Shown: in pieces, positions 1 to 12,600 of the stretch
Layout of the letters: each line of letters opens with the position of its first letter
Position numbering within the stretch: the stretch's first letter is position 1
NCBI GenBank assembly: GCA_002633005.1
Contig: NMRA01000288.1
Span: 74,300 to 138,299, forward strand
Reading direction: 5' to 3'
Length of the DNA stretch: 64,000 nucleotides
From: Phoronis australis
Lineage: Eukaryota > Phoronida > Phoronidae
Program-made: the position numbers and the translations under genes
Notes under the pieces: generated by a model
Databases searched by the model: none
What the model saw: the letters and a program-made list of their open reading frames with translations, nothing else
What the model was told of the DNA's origin: nothing

Positions 1-410
1 ATGGAGAACAAAGAAAATGGAGGGGTCTCAGCTGGCTGGGGAACACAACATGTTAAATCTCAACGGCAAAATTAACCAAAACGTTGACTAGATTGAATTC
101 CCTGATTTGTGTTAGATGTTATGATCGAGAATGAAAATAAAAGAAGTTGCCTTCGCAGAGTGATTTGAAGTAGTTTGTAATCTAGCGGATACTGTAGGCC
201 TACTACGATGGTAACTGTCAGCCTGAGTAAGTTATTCGGTTCACGTGTCAGGCCTACTTTCACCGTCGTTCACGTAAAATGAGCTGTTGCTAAACCCATT
301 TTTCTTTCCGTAAGTAACGTGAATCGGCACGCGCAATTACAATATGCGTGATAGGTCACGTTCACGTCGATTTGCGAAACCTCTCTATATTGAGGCCTAG
401 TTGTGCTCAC

Positions 411-618
411 ATGGATCAGCCTGAGTGCCCCCCAACAGTAGAGACTCAAGTTCCCCAAATCTTACTGCATATTTGTGAATTTGTGAAAACGCCGATTGTC
501 CTTCCTTATGCTGTTTTAGTTTCATTACTAAGACAACTTTTGGCTTTGAAACAAATTGCGAGTGAACAAATGAATAGGGATCTTTTTATGCCGCAAAACG
601 CCCCTGTGAATGTAGGGA
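411..618 (+). CDS. IL-1-like gene exon 1 (N-terminal pro-region)
   Basis: Encodes residues 1-69, starting MDQPECPPTVETQVPQILLH, with a predicted amphipathic/helical middle (LLHICEFVKTPIVLPYAVLVSLLRQ split over positions 18-42). The donor is GGGA|GTAAGT, phase 1. The first base A joins AA of exon 2 to give Lys. No secretion signal is visible. Weakest exon of the model because nothing in it is recognisable as a family. Confidence 0.5.
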
Positions 619-3600
619 GTAAGTCCTAAGTTTATTTTCATTGAAGCAGGGCTCAGTTTTTAGTTATACTGTAAGAAAATATCAATTAGTTATACAGGAG
701 CTCATAATCAAGCTGAATTTTCATAAAAAAGTTTACACGTCTGTCAGTAAAAAAGACACAAATAGGCAAAAGATATTAGGGAACTTAGTTGAGTCCTTAT
801 ATTTGAATTTGGGACTGCCAGTCAGTGTTTCGGCCGGCACTGGAACGCGAAAGCTCGTCAAAATATCTTGAAAGCGACGCCGAGAAAATGCCTAGCATAT
901 AGGCCTAGGTTCTCGCGTAGGCCTACTACCCAATGAGATAAATATATTGCTCATTGTTACTACCAGCTAGGAACTGGTTACTAGCCAGCTACCAGGAAGA
1001 GAGAAGAGTCCTTGTTATCTCTGGTTACTATCCGTGTTTTTGTTTTGTGGGCATGCGCAGCCGGATGTTTATATTCAACAAGCGCGGCAGTTTGATTTGG
1101 GAAAAACCAATGACAGAGATAAATATTGAAAGCTTATTGGGAAAAACCCACGAGTTCTTACGTAATGAAATTGCGAAATCAAGAAAAGCAAGTGATTGAG
1201 GTGTAAGCTATAGGTATGTTACAACATTTTTTCATGGTTTTGAAATGTGTTTGAAAATGTGTCCTATGCGATAACGCGTAGCATATGATATGGCCAAGAC
1301 AGCCTAAACTTAAATACGTAACTGACGTCTAAGCGTGCTTCCGGTGAATCATCAAGCACGCTTGACAGTTTTATCGCGGTCGCAGGTTCGATTCTTGGGT
1401 AAGGTAGTCGGCAAACGGATGATTTACCGATGAAGCACTCAGACTCAGTGCCAACTATTACAGTCATAGACAGGACCCGATGACTTGGAGTGGCTGCGAT
1501 GGTAAAAGTTCCAGGAGTCCAGGACTTGTGTGGCTGCGTGACACAACCTTGTGTTAAGGGCACATAAGTTACGTGTCTATTACAGTTCAAGAATGGGTTC
1601 AGACCAATGAACAATGTATCAGAGGTACGAGGGATCATTTCTCCCACGAGACATTGCCTTTATTGATATATTGGATGGAACTGCAATGGTGGAGTTGCCC
1701 AATCTCCGAGTGGTGAGGGTGTCAACGCAAGATTCTTTGTGTGTGTTAAATTTGAATATAGACCGTGATTTATGTGTTCCATCCCAAAAGCCTAATTGTC
1801 AGGGTTGAGGCCCTTAAGCAGCTTCAATACCTGTAGAGTCTTAGCAGTGAGGAGGAGATAAGTATTTGACATGTTGGGAAATGGGCATGCAAAACCTCAC
1901 AGACTCACGGTGTTGCTGAATTAATCTTTGTTGATTTATCACAATAGCCCTGTGAAACCTAAGGGGAAGCAACCCTTCATGGAAAGTTTGGGAAGAAGGT
2001 GCTTACAACAATTGTTCAAAGTTGCTTTATTTCTTTTTCAGTTTATGAGAGATTAATGGTCACGCGACTAAAATGAGTTGTTTCGTATTCGTGAACGTTG
2101 TGTTTGGTAAACTTCTAAAGATCTGGAGAGGTAATTAAGTGCACACTGTGATTTTGTTATTGAACATTTCATCAAAGTACATGTGACTGCCCTGTATGAC
2201 AGCTAATTGAGAAGGAATGAATCAATGTTTCTAAAATAATCTTGGGGAGAGTTTTTTAAGAGAATGGTCTCACAGATTAACTGCTTGCATAATTATGTTG
2301 AGCTTAATCTGTTTACTTCTGACTTGGAAATCTTTTGTTGGAATAATACATCGAAACATCATTCATTCATAATGCAAGTCATTGTTGCTTTTGTTTGCAG
2401 CTTTTTACTGGTCAACTGGCGGAAGTATGATAAGAGTTGAGTTTTTACTCATGGCAATAGATTTGACATTTCGGACTGATATAATTTCAAAAATTCCAAG
2501 TGATAACCTAAATATTTGTATAGCGCTTTAACACTTTAAAAATCTGTTGTTACAACTTACATTCCATCATAGATTATAGACAACAGATTCGCAACTCCTA
2601 CATTTTCTTGCGTAATATCCTATAGGAGGCGCCACTCTCCTAAATTATCTGTTTCAGTTTCCGGTTAGTGTATTGTGACAACACAACAGCCAACCATGAT
2701 TAGCAGACAACGTACTTGTCAGAAGTTACACCAGATAATTTGGTCAAGTGTCGCTAGTGAATAACGACGTCATTGCTTCTGTAAGAGCACAGGTTTCGTC
2801 CATTGAAAGTATACAGAGTTGGCGGTCCATTGTCAAAAGTCTATGATTCCATTCTACCATTTACTAAAATAGATGAGACGTAGTTTGTAGGCTTGGAAAA
2901 AAATGACATTCTTTGTTAGCGAGCATGTTCAGCGCAGTCAATGTGCTACAAGCCAACTAGTTCAGTTTTACGCAATGGTAAAATGTTCACTCTCATATAT
3001 CTCTGATTTGAATAGGAACAAATTGAGAGCTGTTTCATCACTGTGAATGGTCTGAATAAAAAAAGTTTTGACAAAGTTTCTAGTAGCAGTAAAGAATGTG
3101 GCTGTTTATTTTAGAAACCTTTGATACAGTTTGAGTTCAGTCCCCTGTGTAATCAGATTGGATACATTTTGAAGTTGAGGCTTGAAATTCACTAACCACT
3201 TCTGATTCAGTGTTTATATTTTTCGCTTTTTTAGAATACCAAAGACGCTGGCTACCAGAGAAGAGCCGTGTCATGAGATTGTCTTGCCGTTGTCAAATGT
3301 TCAATTTAGCCGACAACAATGAAAGGGCAGAAACTGGGACAATCAGGACAAAACTTCTTCATAAGAACAGCGAGAAATTGTATGGTAGTCTGCGACTATC
3401 CTCACAGACACAGACCAATAGAATTACTCATACGTTGACTGGTATAACAAATGCTGGAAACCCGGAACAGGAGGATTTCGTTTTTCGGTATGTTAATATG
3501 TAGAAAACGTAATATGACAAAGAAAAAACATAGGTGCGAACTAATTGCTGAATTGGGTGAGGGTGTTCAAACTTTCTATACACCCTCATATACATATCAT

Positions 3601-6600
3601 TATGTATTGTTCGGGAGCAGCCCATCATCAACACAAACTTGATTGGAGAACACAAATTAATGTACTTTTTGTTGGACAGCTTGGTGTACACTCTTTCATA
3701 CTCTCTGTACAATTTCCTGTCTTCCAGCACTGTGTAGATGAAAGCAAATTACAAATTAAGTCATTACAAACAAACAAGTTAATTAAAGTAATTGCCATAT
3801 TTCAAGAGTATATGTCTCGCACTTGGGCACTAAACTGAACGTGGTGAAAGCGAAAGAAACCAGTAAAATGCGGTAAAATCTCACCTTTGGACAAAAGTAA
3901 TTTAATGGCAAAATTGATCTTTTTTCATTATTATTTATAAAAGCTTCTAACATACAGTGACATAATAACTTTGGAGAGAGTGTGGTCTTTTAAACCAAAG
4001 AAGAAGAACATGCTTTCGAATGTCAACAATCAGAATCATTGTCTTAAGGTAGCTATATCAGACCTTTAAAATGTTATAGCATTTATGTGGTCCTGCTTAT
4101 CTTTTATTAAAAAATGAAATCATAATATTTCTCTTGTCGGCCATAGTGTGTCCTAAATTGGTGAGATTTTACCTGTTAACAGTGGCAGTAGTTTGGAGGG
4201 CATACTTTGTCTAGTAGAGAGTGTGGATGTTAGGAAGCCCACAAGCCTAATGAAATTGTGCCAGCTTATGGTATGAAATACAGGTTTTCACGACTGATCA
4301 ACAGAGGACTTCATAACGGAAATGGGTCATTTTCTATATATAGCTTTTTTGCACATCCTAGCTAGTGTCCATACTGTTTTTGATTCTGTTTTGTGGACTA
4401 CACCCCCCATTCAGTTTAACGTATTCTGCACTATATGGTGGCCATTTTATGACACCAATTAACATCTCTAGAAGCTTACCATTTGTGGTGCAGTCGTGGG
4501 TGCATTTCAGCACTAATTCGGTTTGCCCTTGATTGACTTCATGGTGGAGAAAACACACTAAACATCAAAATGGCCAATATTTAACCTTTAAATGTATTGG
4601 ATGTCACTTATGCACTCAGTATAAAATAGACAAGTAGATGGATCGTTGAATTTGGAGATGTTGTAATTAAATTTCGCAAGATCCTGTCCATGCAGCTATG
4701 AAATTAGGCGCCTCAACACTGCTCAGGTTTTCCACAGTTGCATGCAGCATTGTCCAGTGTGGAACCCATAGCTAGTTTCTTTCATTTTGAAGTTGTAAGA
4801 TTTTGGGCCCGAACATGCCGAGTACAACTTGAGCATGTCACGGTCATCTAAATGTTATTTTTGCCAACTGTTCTGCACGCCACCTGTTGGCCTCATAAAT
4901 ATGATTTTCCATTAAGGCCTCCATTCACCTTACAAAGGTTTTGCCAAAGATCTGTCTTTAAGGGTACGGTATTTCGGGCAAGTTGATTTCCAATGAGTAT
5001 CACTATAATCATCCTTTCATCTTGGTAATCAAATTGCCAGTGGGTTTCTGTATCCCTCCTCCATTTTAGTTAAACCCGTCACCAGAGTTGATTATTGACC
5101 ACTACTTGTGGCAGTTTATCTTGGGACACATGTTGGCTATATGAACATGCGTTTAATGGTTATTGAATAAAAATGGATCATCTTAAAACTGTCATTTTTG
5201 AATATTTTTAGTGATGATGATCTGCTAGAGTCCATTAATGATACCAACGTGTCTGTCTACTGCCATCAACTCGTTGCATCTATGCTTCAACATCAGAAGG
5301 AAGTATTTACATTAGTAAGTTGTGTGTTCATGTATTAAGAAATGGTCAGTTTATCGTAGCCGGGCCAATGACTGGAGGTGATGAAATATCGGAAATCGCC
5401 CTCTTTCCTGCTTGATGATGGGGACATTTTTGCTATTCAAGAAGGTGAATTCCCACAATCCACTGCGCAGACATTTTATTTCCTTCTTCCTGACTGGTTA
5501 GCCATATGAACAAATGTAGCACTTTAGCATCTAGATAGTTCTGACAATGTCAAGCTAATAATGTTAGCCAATCAGGTTGTGGGAGCAATGTGTAAACACA
5601 CCAAAATCTACCATTTTTCAATCAGTGGTTGTGAATTACGGAAAATGTTAAGAGGTTTTGCGGAGACTGAATGAAAAGTGCTGCTGATCAAAGCATATAG
5701 TAGACTCCATGATCAGAGGAATATAGTGTCGCCTAACTAGTATCAAGTGCAGCACTCGACGCTTAATTAGCTAAATGCCAAGTTGCATTCGGTGACAGGT
5801 CATTGGTGTAACATTAACCGAGATAGTGCCAGATATTTTTTCTGTCTTACGTGCATGCAAAGTTTCAATTTGCCGACAACATAACTATGTCAAGAAGGCA
5901 AATGTCTTCCTGGTTACATGTGTATGCACTTTCTAATAATTTAATTAATTTGTACTTTTGATGCATTTGATGAAATTTTCACTAAAAATGCCCTACAAGT
6001 GTCATTGTAAAGTTACTCACCAACTCAAGTTTACACCAAGAGCGTCGAGTGCAGGCGCAAAATAATTCACCCACAAAAAATGTTTCCCAGGAAAACACAC
6101 TTCTTTGTTCTGCGACTTCCACTGCATTGAAGAAGCTCACACATATTTTGTTTCAAGAATTTTTCTCTGTTCATGTCGAATACAATGAACTTTTTATCAT
6201 CAAAATGAAAATTTGAAAAAAAGAATTAAGAGTTCCATTTCAGGTGACCTGAGGTTGATGTCTGCACCCAAACAAAGCAAATGCTTGTCCAAGTACACAG
6301 AACCATCGAACAAAAGAAAGTAAAGAATCCTCCTTCAATTGCATTCATGCTATGTCTTGCGCGCTCATGCCGACTTGTTTCAATTTTGAACGTGCGCATT
6401 ATGAATATCAATGGATGCTATTAAAAATGATGCAAGTTTGATTTGATAGTATTCAGGTTACTGTACAGTAATTTATTAATATTTCAGACTGTCATACGAA
6501 ATGGAAGAAGACTGAAGCTGGAAGTTAAGCTCGGTAAGTAATGTTTTACACCCTTGTAGTACTAACAGTAATACACCAACTATAATGCAAAAATAAGTAA

Positions 6601-9600
6601 AATATATTTTCTGCATAGTCAGAATGTGCCAAATAAACCGAAACTGAATAATATACAGTTGACAGGTGTGCGAAATTAACTGAGAGACCAAGCATCGCCA
6701 ACTGCCTTTGTGTGTGAATGTAATGGAACCGACTTCGGGTTTTCAACATGATCCTGTTTAATAACAGTAATTAAGTTTACCATGCTGTTCTAACGTAAGA
6801 ATTCTTTATCCCATTAATAGTGAAACACTCTTTGGACTGTAATTTGATCATTTAAAGTGACACAAAATGCACCTGGTGACCTGTTTGACCTCATGTTTTA
6901 AAAAGTGTGAGACATCCCATATAAATTGACTCTCATGTTGACACGGAATGTAGCGCTACCACCACTGAGAATGTATACCATAAGAACTGCATGTCTTATG
7001 GATTATCCAAGTGAGGAATGTGTGGTGATTTTTTCGGGACAATTTTAAGGTCATCAAACCAGGTGATAGATAGTGGATGTCGTTACTTGTTATCAGAACA
7101 TAGTGTCATGTACAGGACTTGGAATTTTCCTCTTTTAAGAAGATTTTCTATTTTTTGGTTTCGATTTCCTCTTATTTGATTTCCACTTCCTCTTTTTTGT
7201 CATTATTTTGACTTTTTCATGCAAAAGCATTTATTTCAGTTAAATTTTACAACAAAAAATAATTCTATCACACTGCAAGCTTATTTATTTGTGGAACGAT
7301 ACATCACCTGGAAAATTTTCATCTTTTTTGTCATTGATCATTCCAAGCAATGCATGTAACCTCAGTATGGAAACAAACCCATGTCACATGGATGAATGTT
7401 TCCGTCGTATTGTGAACAGCTTTACACTGGAAACACAGTTTGCTAATTTCCCAACGATTACTCAAATCATGCATTTGCAAGGTGGGTACAATCCGAGACC
7501 ATTTATCAAATCAGCTTGGCTGGAAAACAATTGGGAAAGAAGCAGTAGATACATCACAATTCGCAATGTAGAAAGTTGTGTTTTTAGTCACGTTCATGGA
7601 CAGAAGTGTAAGTGAGATATGACTAAATGTGTTCTAGGAACTTACTAAATCCAACTGGATGGATGGTTAAGTGAGACGATGTGTGCTATCTGTTGCACAA
7701 AATGCCAAAATCTTCCGTTGCCATGGACCTCTGTAACCAGTCTCAACTGAGAAGGGTATAAGAATGTTCTCATGCTTTCTAAATCGCATTTTATTTTTTT
7801 GTGACATAGGTGCTACTTTATGGCTGTGTGGTTTTTGCTGCTTGTAGTAATTTCTGAAGAGATCGAATTTCATGCTTAGTTTAAGGACAGAGATGTTGTG
7901 TTTTATAGATAAAAGAAACGCATTGTACATCATAGTGCATGCCGGGGGTTGTGATGAAGTCGACGGGGGCTGTGGTGGAATAAACAGTATCAATGACATA
8001 GAAGATGTGCAATATGATAACCCAGAGTTCACCCATGTCATGAAGTGGTCTGAAGACAGAGTCCAAATGGCACCTAAGGCAGACACAATCGGGTCTAGTG
8101 GTGTGTGGTTTTGTATAGTTTCACTCAGCTTGTTTTCCAATTGAGTTTCATGTGTTCAGCTTGTATCAGGCAAACATTTTTATGCACCCAAATATTTACG
8201 TATTTGTGGGTGCATATTGCTGTCTGTGTCATGGCGTCCGGGCATCTGTTGTCCGGCGTTTGTAGTTGTATCTCCTAAACTCCTTGCACGATCTTGATGA
8301 AATTTGGTAGATGTGTTCCTATGAAAGTGAAGATGGATGACGACAAATGTCTGACCTCTCCGACTACCGGTGAACCCCCTTTAAGTGGCAATTTCAGTTT
8401 TGTATGATTACCTCTGTACCTTCAAAGGTCCTGAAAAAGATTTTTATAAAATTTTGAATATAGGCATCGATCTATTGGTGAAATGATGCTATCATCCTAA
8501 TTTTGGATGGAATCGAGGTATTTTGCACCACCTGGTGGGCATTTTTGGTGTTTTCAAATCTTGTGTTTAGCGTTCACCCTCGATCAACCAAATCATTTTA
8601 GGGATGGTTTTGAAAATTGGCGAATATGTTTTCAGTGTGAAGCGGACTTTTGATGATGGTGACTGAATACTTGTTTTGCACCCATAGCTGTATCTCCAAA
8701 ACCCACTGCAGGATCTTTATTAAAATTCAATAAGTGCATTTATATGAAGATCACAGACAACTTTCAGACGGATGGAACGGACGCTGTGCCCACAATTGTC
8801 AATTTCATTTTGTTCTGTTTTCCTTTTGTTTCTTGAAGTTCCTTGACAGATTTTTATGAAATATGGCATGTTCCCATTTTTAGATGGATTGTACGTTTTT
8901 GCGCCATCTAGTAGCCATTTTTATGATAAAAATAACCCTAAAAGCACACCATTTGCGATACATTCGTGGGCGCATTTCAACGCTTTGTGTTGTTCTTGTT
9001 ATATAATTAGGCAAGAGAATTTAATATGAAGTTGACAATTGACAACAACGGCATTTGGATGGAACCGACTATCGCTGTGCCACCCCTAGTGGCATTTTTT
9101 CCGTTGTCCTCTGTATCTTTTAAACTCAGTAGATATTAGTGGAATTTAATACATAAGTTTCCACTAAGGAGATGACAACGCCTTCTCATTATTGGGTGGA
9201 TTTGACGTACTCTGTGCCACTCTGTAGCCATTTTAACATTTCTTGAGTACGTTTGTGACATCACTCTCTTGATCCACTAAACTGCTTGATGGATCACTAC
9301 TAAAATTTGGAGATGTGTTCCTAATGAGAAGACCGAGGCTGACGTTGATTTTTTGACTTGTTTACCTACTCTGCCCCTGCAAGTGGCAATTTTATTTTTT
9401 GCGTCCACAGCTGTATCTTCTTCCTTTTTATGATCTTCCTAAAATTTAGCAGATGTCACTTGTGCTCCTATGGAGATGGCAACTGATAACCTCGAGTTTC
9501 AGACCAATCCAACTACAGCTATGCTCCCTAAATGAAATTTTATTTTTTACCTGATACTTGATGCTTTTTCATAAAATTCAGTAGGGCAAACAAATTTCTC

Positions 9601-12600
9601 TCATGAAGATGATAACATCTTTCCTTTTTGTTATATATCCAAGGTATTCTGCCCAGTTAGTGGTCATTTTAATTATTTTTTGGTCTGTTTTTTGTCATCT
9701 GCCTCTGTTTCTGCCAAACTAATCGGAGGATCATTATGAAAATTGGCAGAGATGTTCCTACTCACAAGAGCATGACTGACGTGAATATTCTAGCTGTTCC
9801 AAGTACTGTGGTGCCCCCTAGTGACATTTTACGCATCAAAGGCTGTATCTCCTAAGCCCAGTGCAAAGTGTTTTTGAGCAGTTGTATTCGTATTAACTTG
9901 ACATTTGATGAATGGATTCGACTAGTGCTGTGGTTCCTAATGGCAGATTTTTACGTTTGCCTTTGTATCTTTTGAGCTCTTTGTGGATTTTCATGAAATT
10001 TGGCAAATAATTTTTATGATACTATTAAATTCCTAGGAGCACACCATTTGCAGTGCATTCAATTTCATGGATGTATTTCAACACTCTGGGTTGCTCTTGT
10101 TTGCAGCTAGTATTTTATTGTGGCCATGATGATGTAGAATTTCATGGGGACTGAATACCCAGTTTCAACGTGCGCTTCTTGAATACATGAAGTATTTTTA
10201 CCGTGGTATCCATTTGTGAGGACTGAAATACTGAATAATATTTAATCTGCTTTTCCCTAACTAGGGCTAGTTGCATGGTTTGGCATATAAAGCGCTGTCG
10301 AGGTCATGTTAACCTTAAGACATCCCACTTGACACAAGTGCTAAATGCTTTAATATAATTTCCCCCATTGATAAAAAATCGAGTTGAAGACTTCTTGTTT
10401 TTTGTGGTTAATACTGGGGCCGGAATGAAGCACATAGGTGAATAGTTATGGCTTAATAAACCACTTCATTCCTATCTTACTTTGAAGTTGACCATTTTGA
10501 CTTGCCAAAGCAGCGTTTAGTAGCTTTAAAGATGATGATTGATTTAAATTGTTGTTCACTTTTGTTTCTTACAGAATTATTCGTTGTTGATCAGTATATG
10601 GGTCTGGATACTACAGATGGCTCAGATGTATTTATTTGTACTATTCGTGTGCATCACAAGTCTAAACGATCACGTAAGGATCGGTTTCTGATGTGTACCG
10701 ACAACAAAGAGGTGGTATTGACAGTGAGTAGTACTTGTAACATTTGACGTGAACTCAAAAACGTGTTAAAAATTATATCTAGACAATATCCAGAGAATGA
10801 TTGAGGGAGCTTGAGGCATCTTTAAACACAGCCATAAGACAGGGACGCACTGCCACCATTGAATTTTCATTATGTATTTGACTATGGTTACCATAGCGCT
10901 CCCTGTTGACCATTTCAGTTGTTGTCAAGATATTTCTTGTTGATCAACTTTTGGTAAAAAAACGGCAAATTTTGGTGAAAATTGACACAAGTTCATGATG
11001 GCGATGCACTGTCACTACAGTAAAATCTTTTGAACTTAGGGCACAATATGGTGGACGAGTGAAATTTTATTTTCTCATTTTTCATAAAAAAATATTGAGC
11101 ATAACACTGAAATCTTGGTTTATTTGACTCTGACTGTGTTATCCGGAACTCCTCGGGTATTTTGCAAACCTCAAATATCCCCTCGGAGGTGCAATTCTAT
11201 TTGCACATGTGCAAACTTTAGGAAATGTCTGAGGATGTTATTGCGTGAGATTTTAGTGCTCCCCAGAACTCGCAGCAGTAACAAGTTTGAATTCCACCTT
11301 CCCAAGTTTAACTTGTGTTGATTTTGGAAACTTACTACAAAGAGTCTGAAATGTTGGGAGGTCATTCACCAATATATCGGTTTACAAGCAAATTGAAACA
11401 TTTGACTTAAAAAGATGTTCATCGATTTTGTAATTCAAGTCTGAATTTATTGTGGAGAACGCTGGACTTTTAGACCTAATGGTGATGCCATGATTTTTGA
11501 CTTACCGTTTCTTGAACAAATGGTTTCACAGTTATCATTGAAGTGCACACACAAAGCATCTCTGATGGGAAAAAGAGTCCACAAAAATACCCGAGGTGTT
11601 CTGAATGCTGTTGTGGCTGACATCAATGGATGAGTGGCCGATTGGGTGACCTAAAAACCAACGTGCAACTTTAACGTCTGTCCAGTTACGTTATAGATAA
11701 GTGTTTCTCCATACTGTAGCAGCGGTTTATTATTGAGTCATGGTGCACTGACTGGTCACTTGGTTTACTATTATTTCAGAAAGCTAAATTCCACGAAGAT
11801 CATGTCAATCTGAAAAAGCAAAAATCCATGCTATTTCAACTGAGAAGTTGGAATTACGTAACCTTCTTTGAGTCGTTGTCTTATTTGGGTAAGTGATTGT
11901 GAAGGAAAACCTCGCAATTATTTTCTCAAATATGACTATCTTATTTAGTCTCAAAGTGTACGGAACGGTTCCGCAGTTTTTTAACATCCACTTAGAGCCA
12001 TAAAAAATGGTATGAAACAAATCTATACCTTACCCTAAACATGTTTACAATTTTATATTTTTATTTCCTGAATTAGCATTTTCTTAATTAGAAGTTCAAT
12101 TTTTGCCATGCAGAATATTCCGCAGATCATAGTTTTGCAGAATACTACGCAGATTTTGTGGAATATTACGCACTTGCAGAATACTGTGCAAGTTTTGTGG
12201 AATACTGTGACTTGCAAAATTTTATGCATATTTTGTGGAATAATAAACAAAATAATAATTTATTTTTAAAAATCAGTGTGACAGTTCCAGAAGGCTTCCA
12301 AAAAAATAAAAGTTTAGCACAGGTCTAAAATTTTTAATTTTCTCCCAGCCCAATAAACATGAATTCCATTCCATTCTCAATAGCACTTGAGAGTATAATG
12401 TGTCCACTCTCAATAATTAATCAATCTGACGGTTGCAGAATGGTTTCATACAAGGAACGGTTCCGCGAACAGAATAGTTTTTTGGAGCACTCAATTGAAC
12501 TTCTAATTAAGAAAATGCTAATTGAGGAAATAAAAATGTAACATTGTTAGGGTAAGGTATAGATTTGTTTCATACCATTTTTTATGGCCCTAAGTGGATA

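Noticed and set aside
411-618. Exon 1 as part of a p31comet/MAD2L1-binding protein because of an LPY-containing helical stretch
   Set aside because: Similarity covers a few residues only, and downstream exons do not follow that family.
954-1199. 81-codon frame as an alternative first exon of the cytokine-like gene
   Set aside because: Ends in a stop before any donor, and the direct join of exons 1 and 2 is already in phase.
1310-1415. tRNA gene
   Set aside because: B-box-like sequence only. No acceptor stem or cloverleaf can be drawn.
7289-7615. 108-codon plus-strand frame with a possible GTAAGT donor near its end
   Set aside because: Does not fit the splice phase between exons 4 and 5, and no family is recognised. 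It could be a relict of a mobile element.
7667-8140. 157-codon minus-strand frame
   Set aside because: No recognisable domain, lies in intron 4 of the cytokine-like gene beside a repeat array, and overlaps an equally open plus-strand frame.
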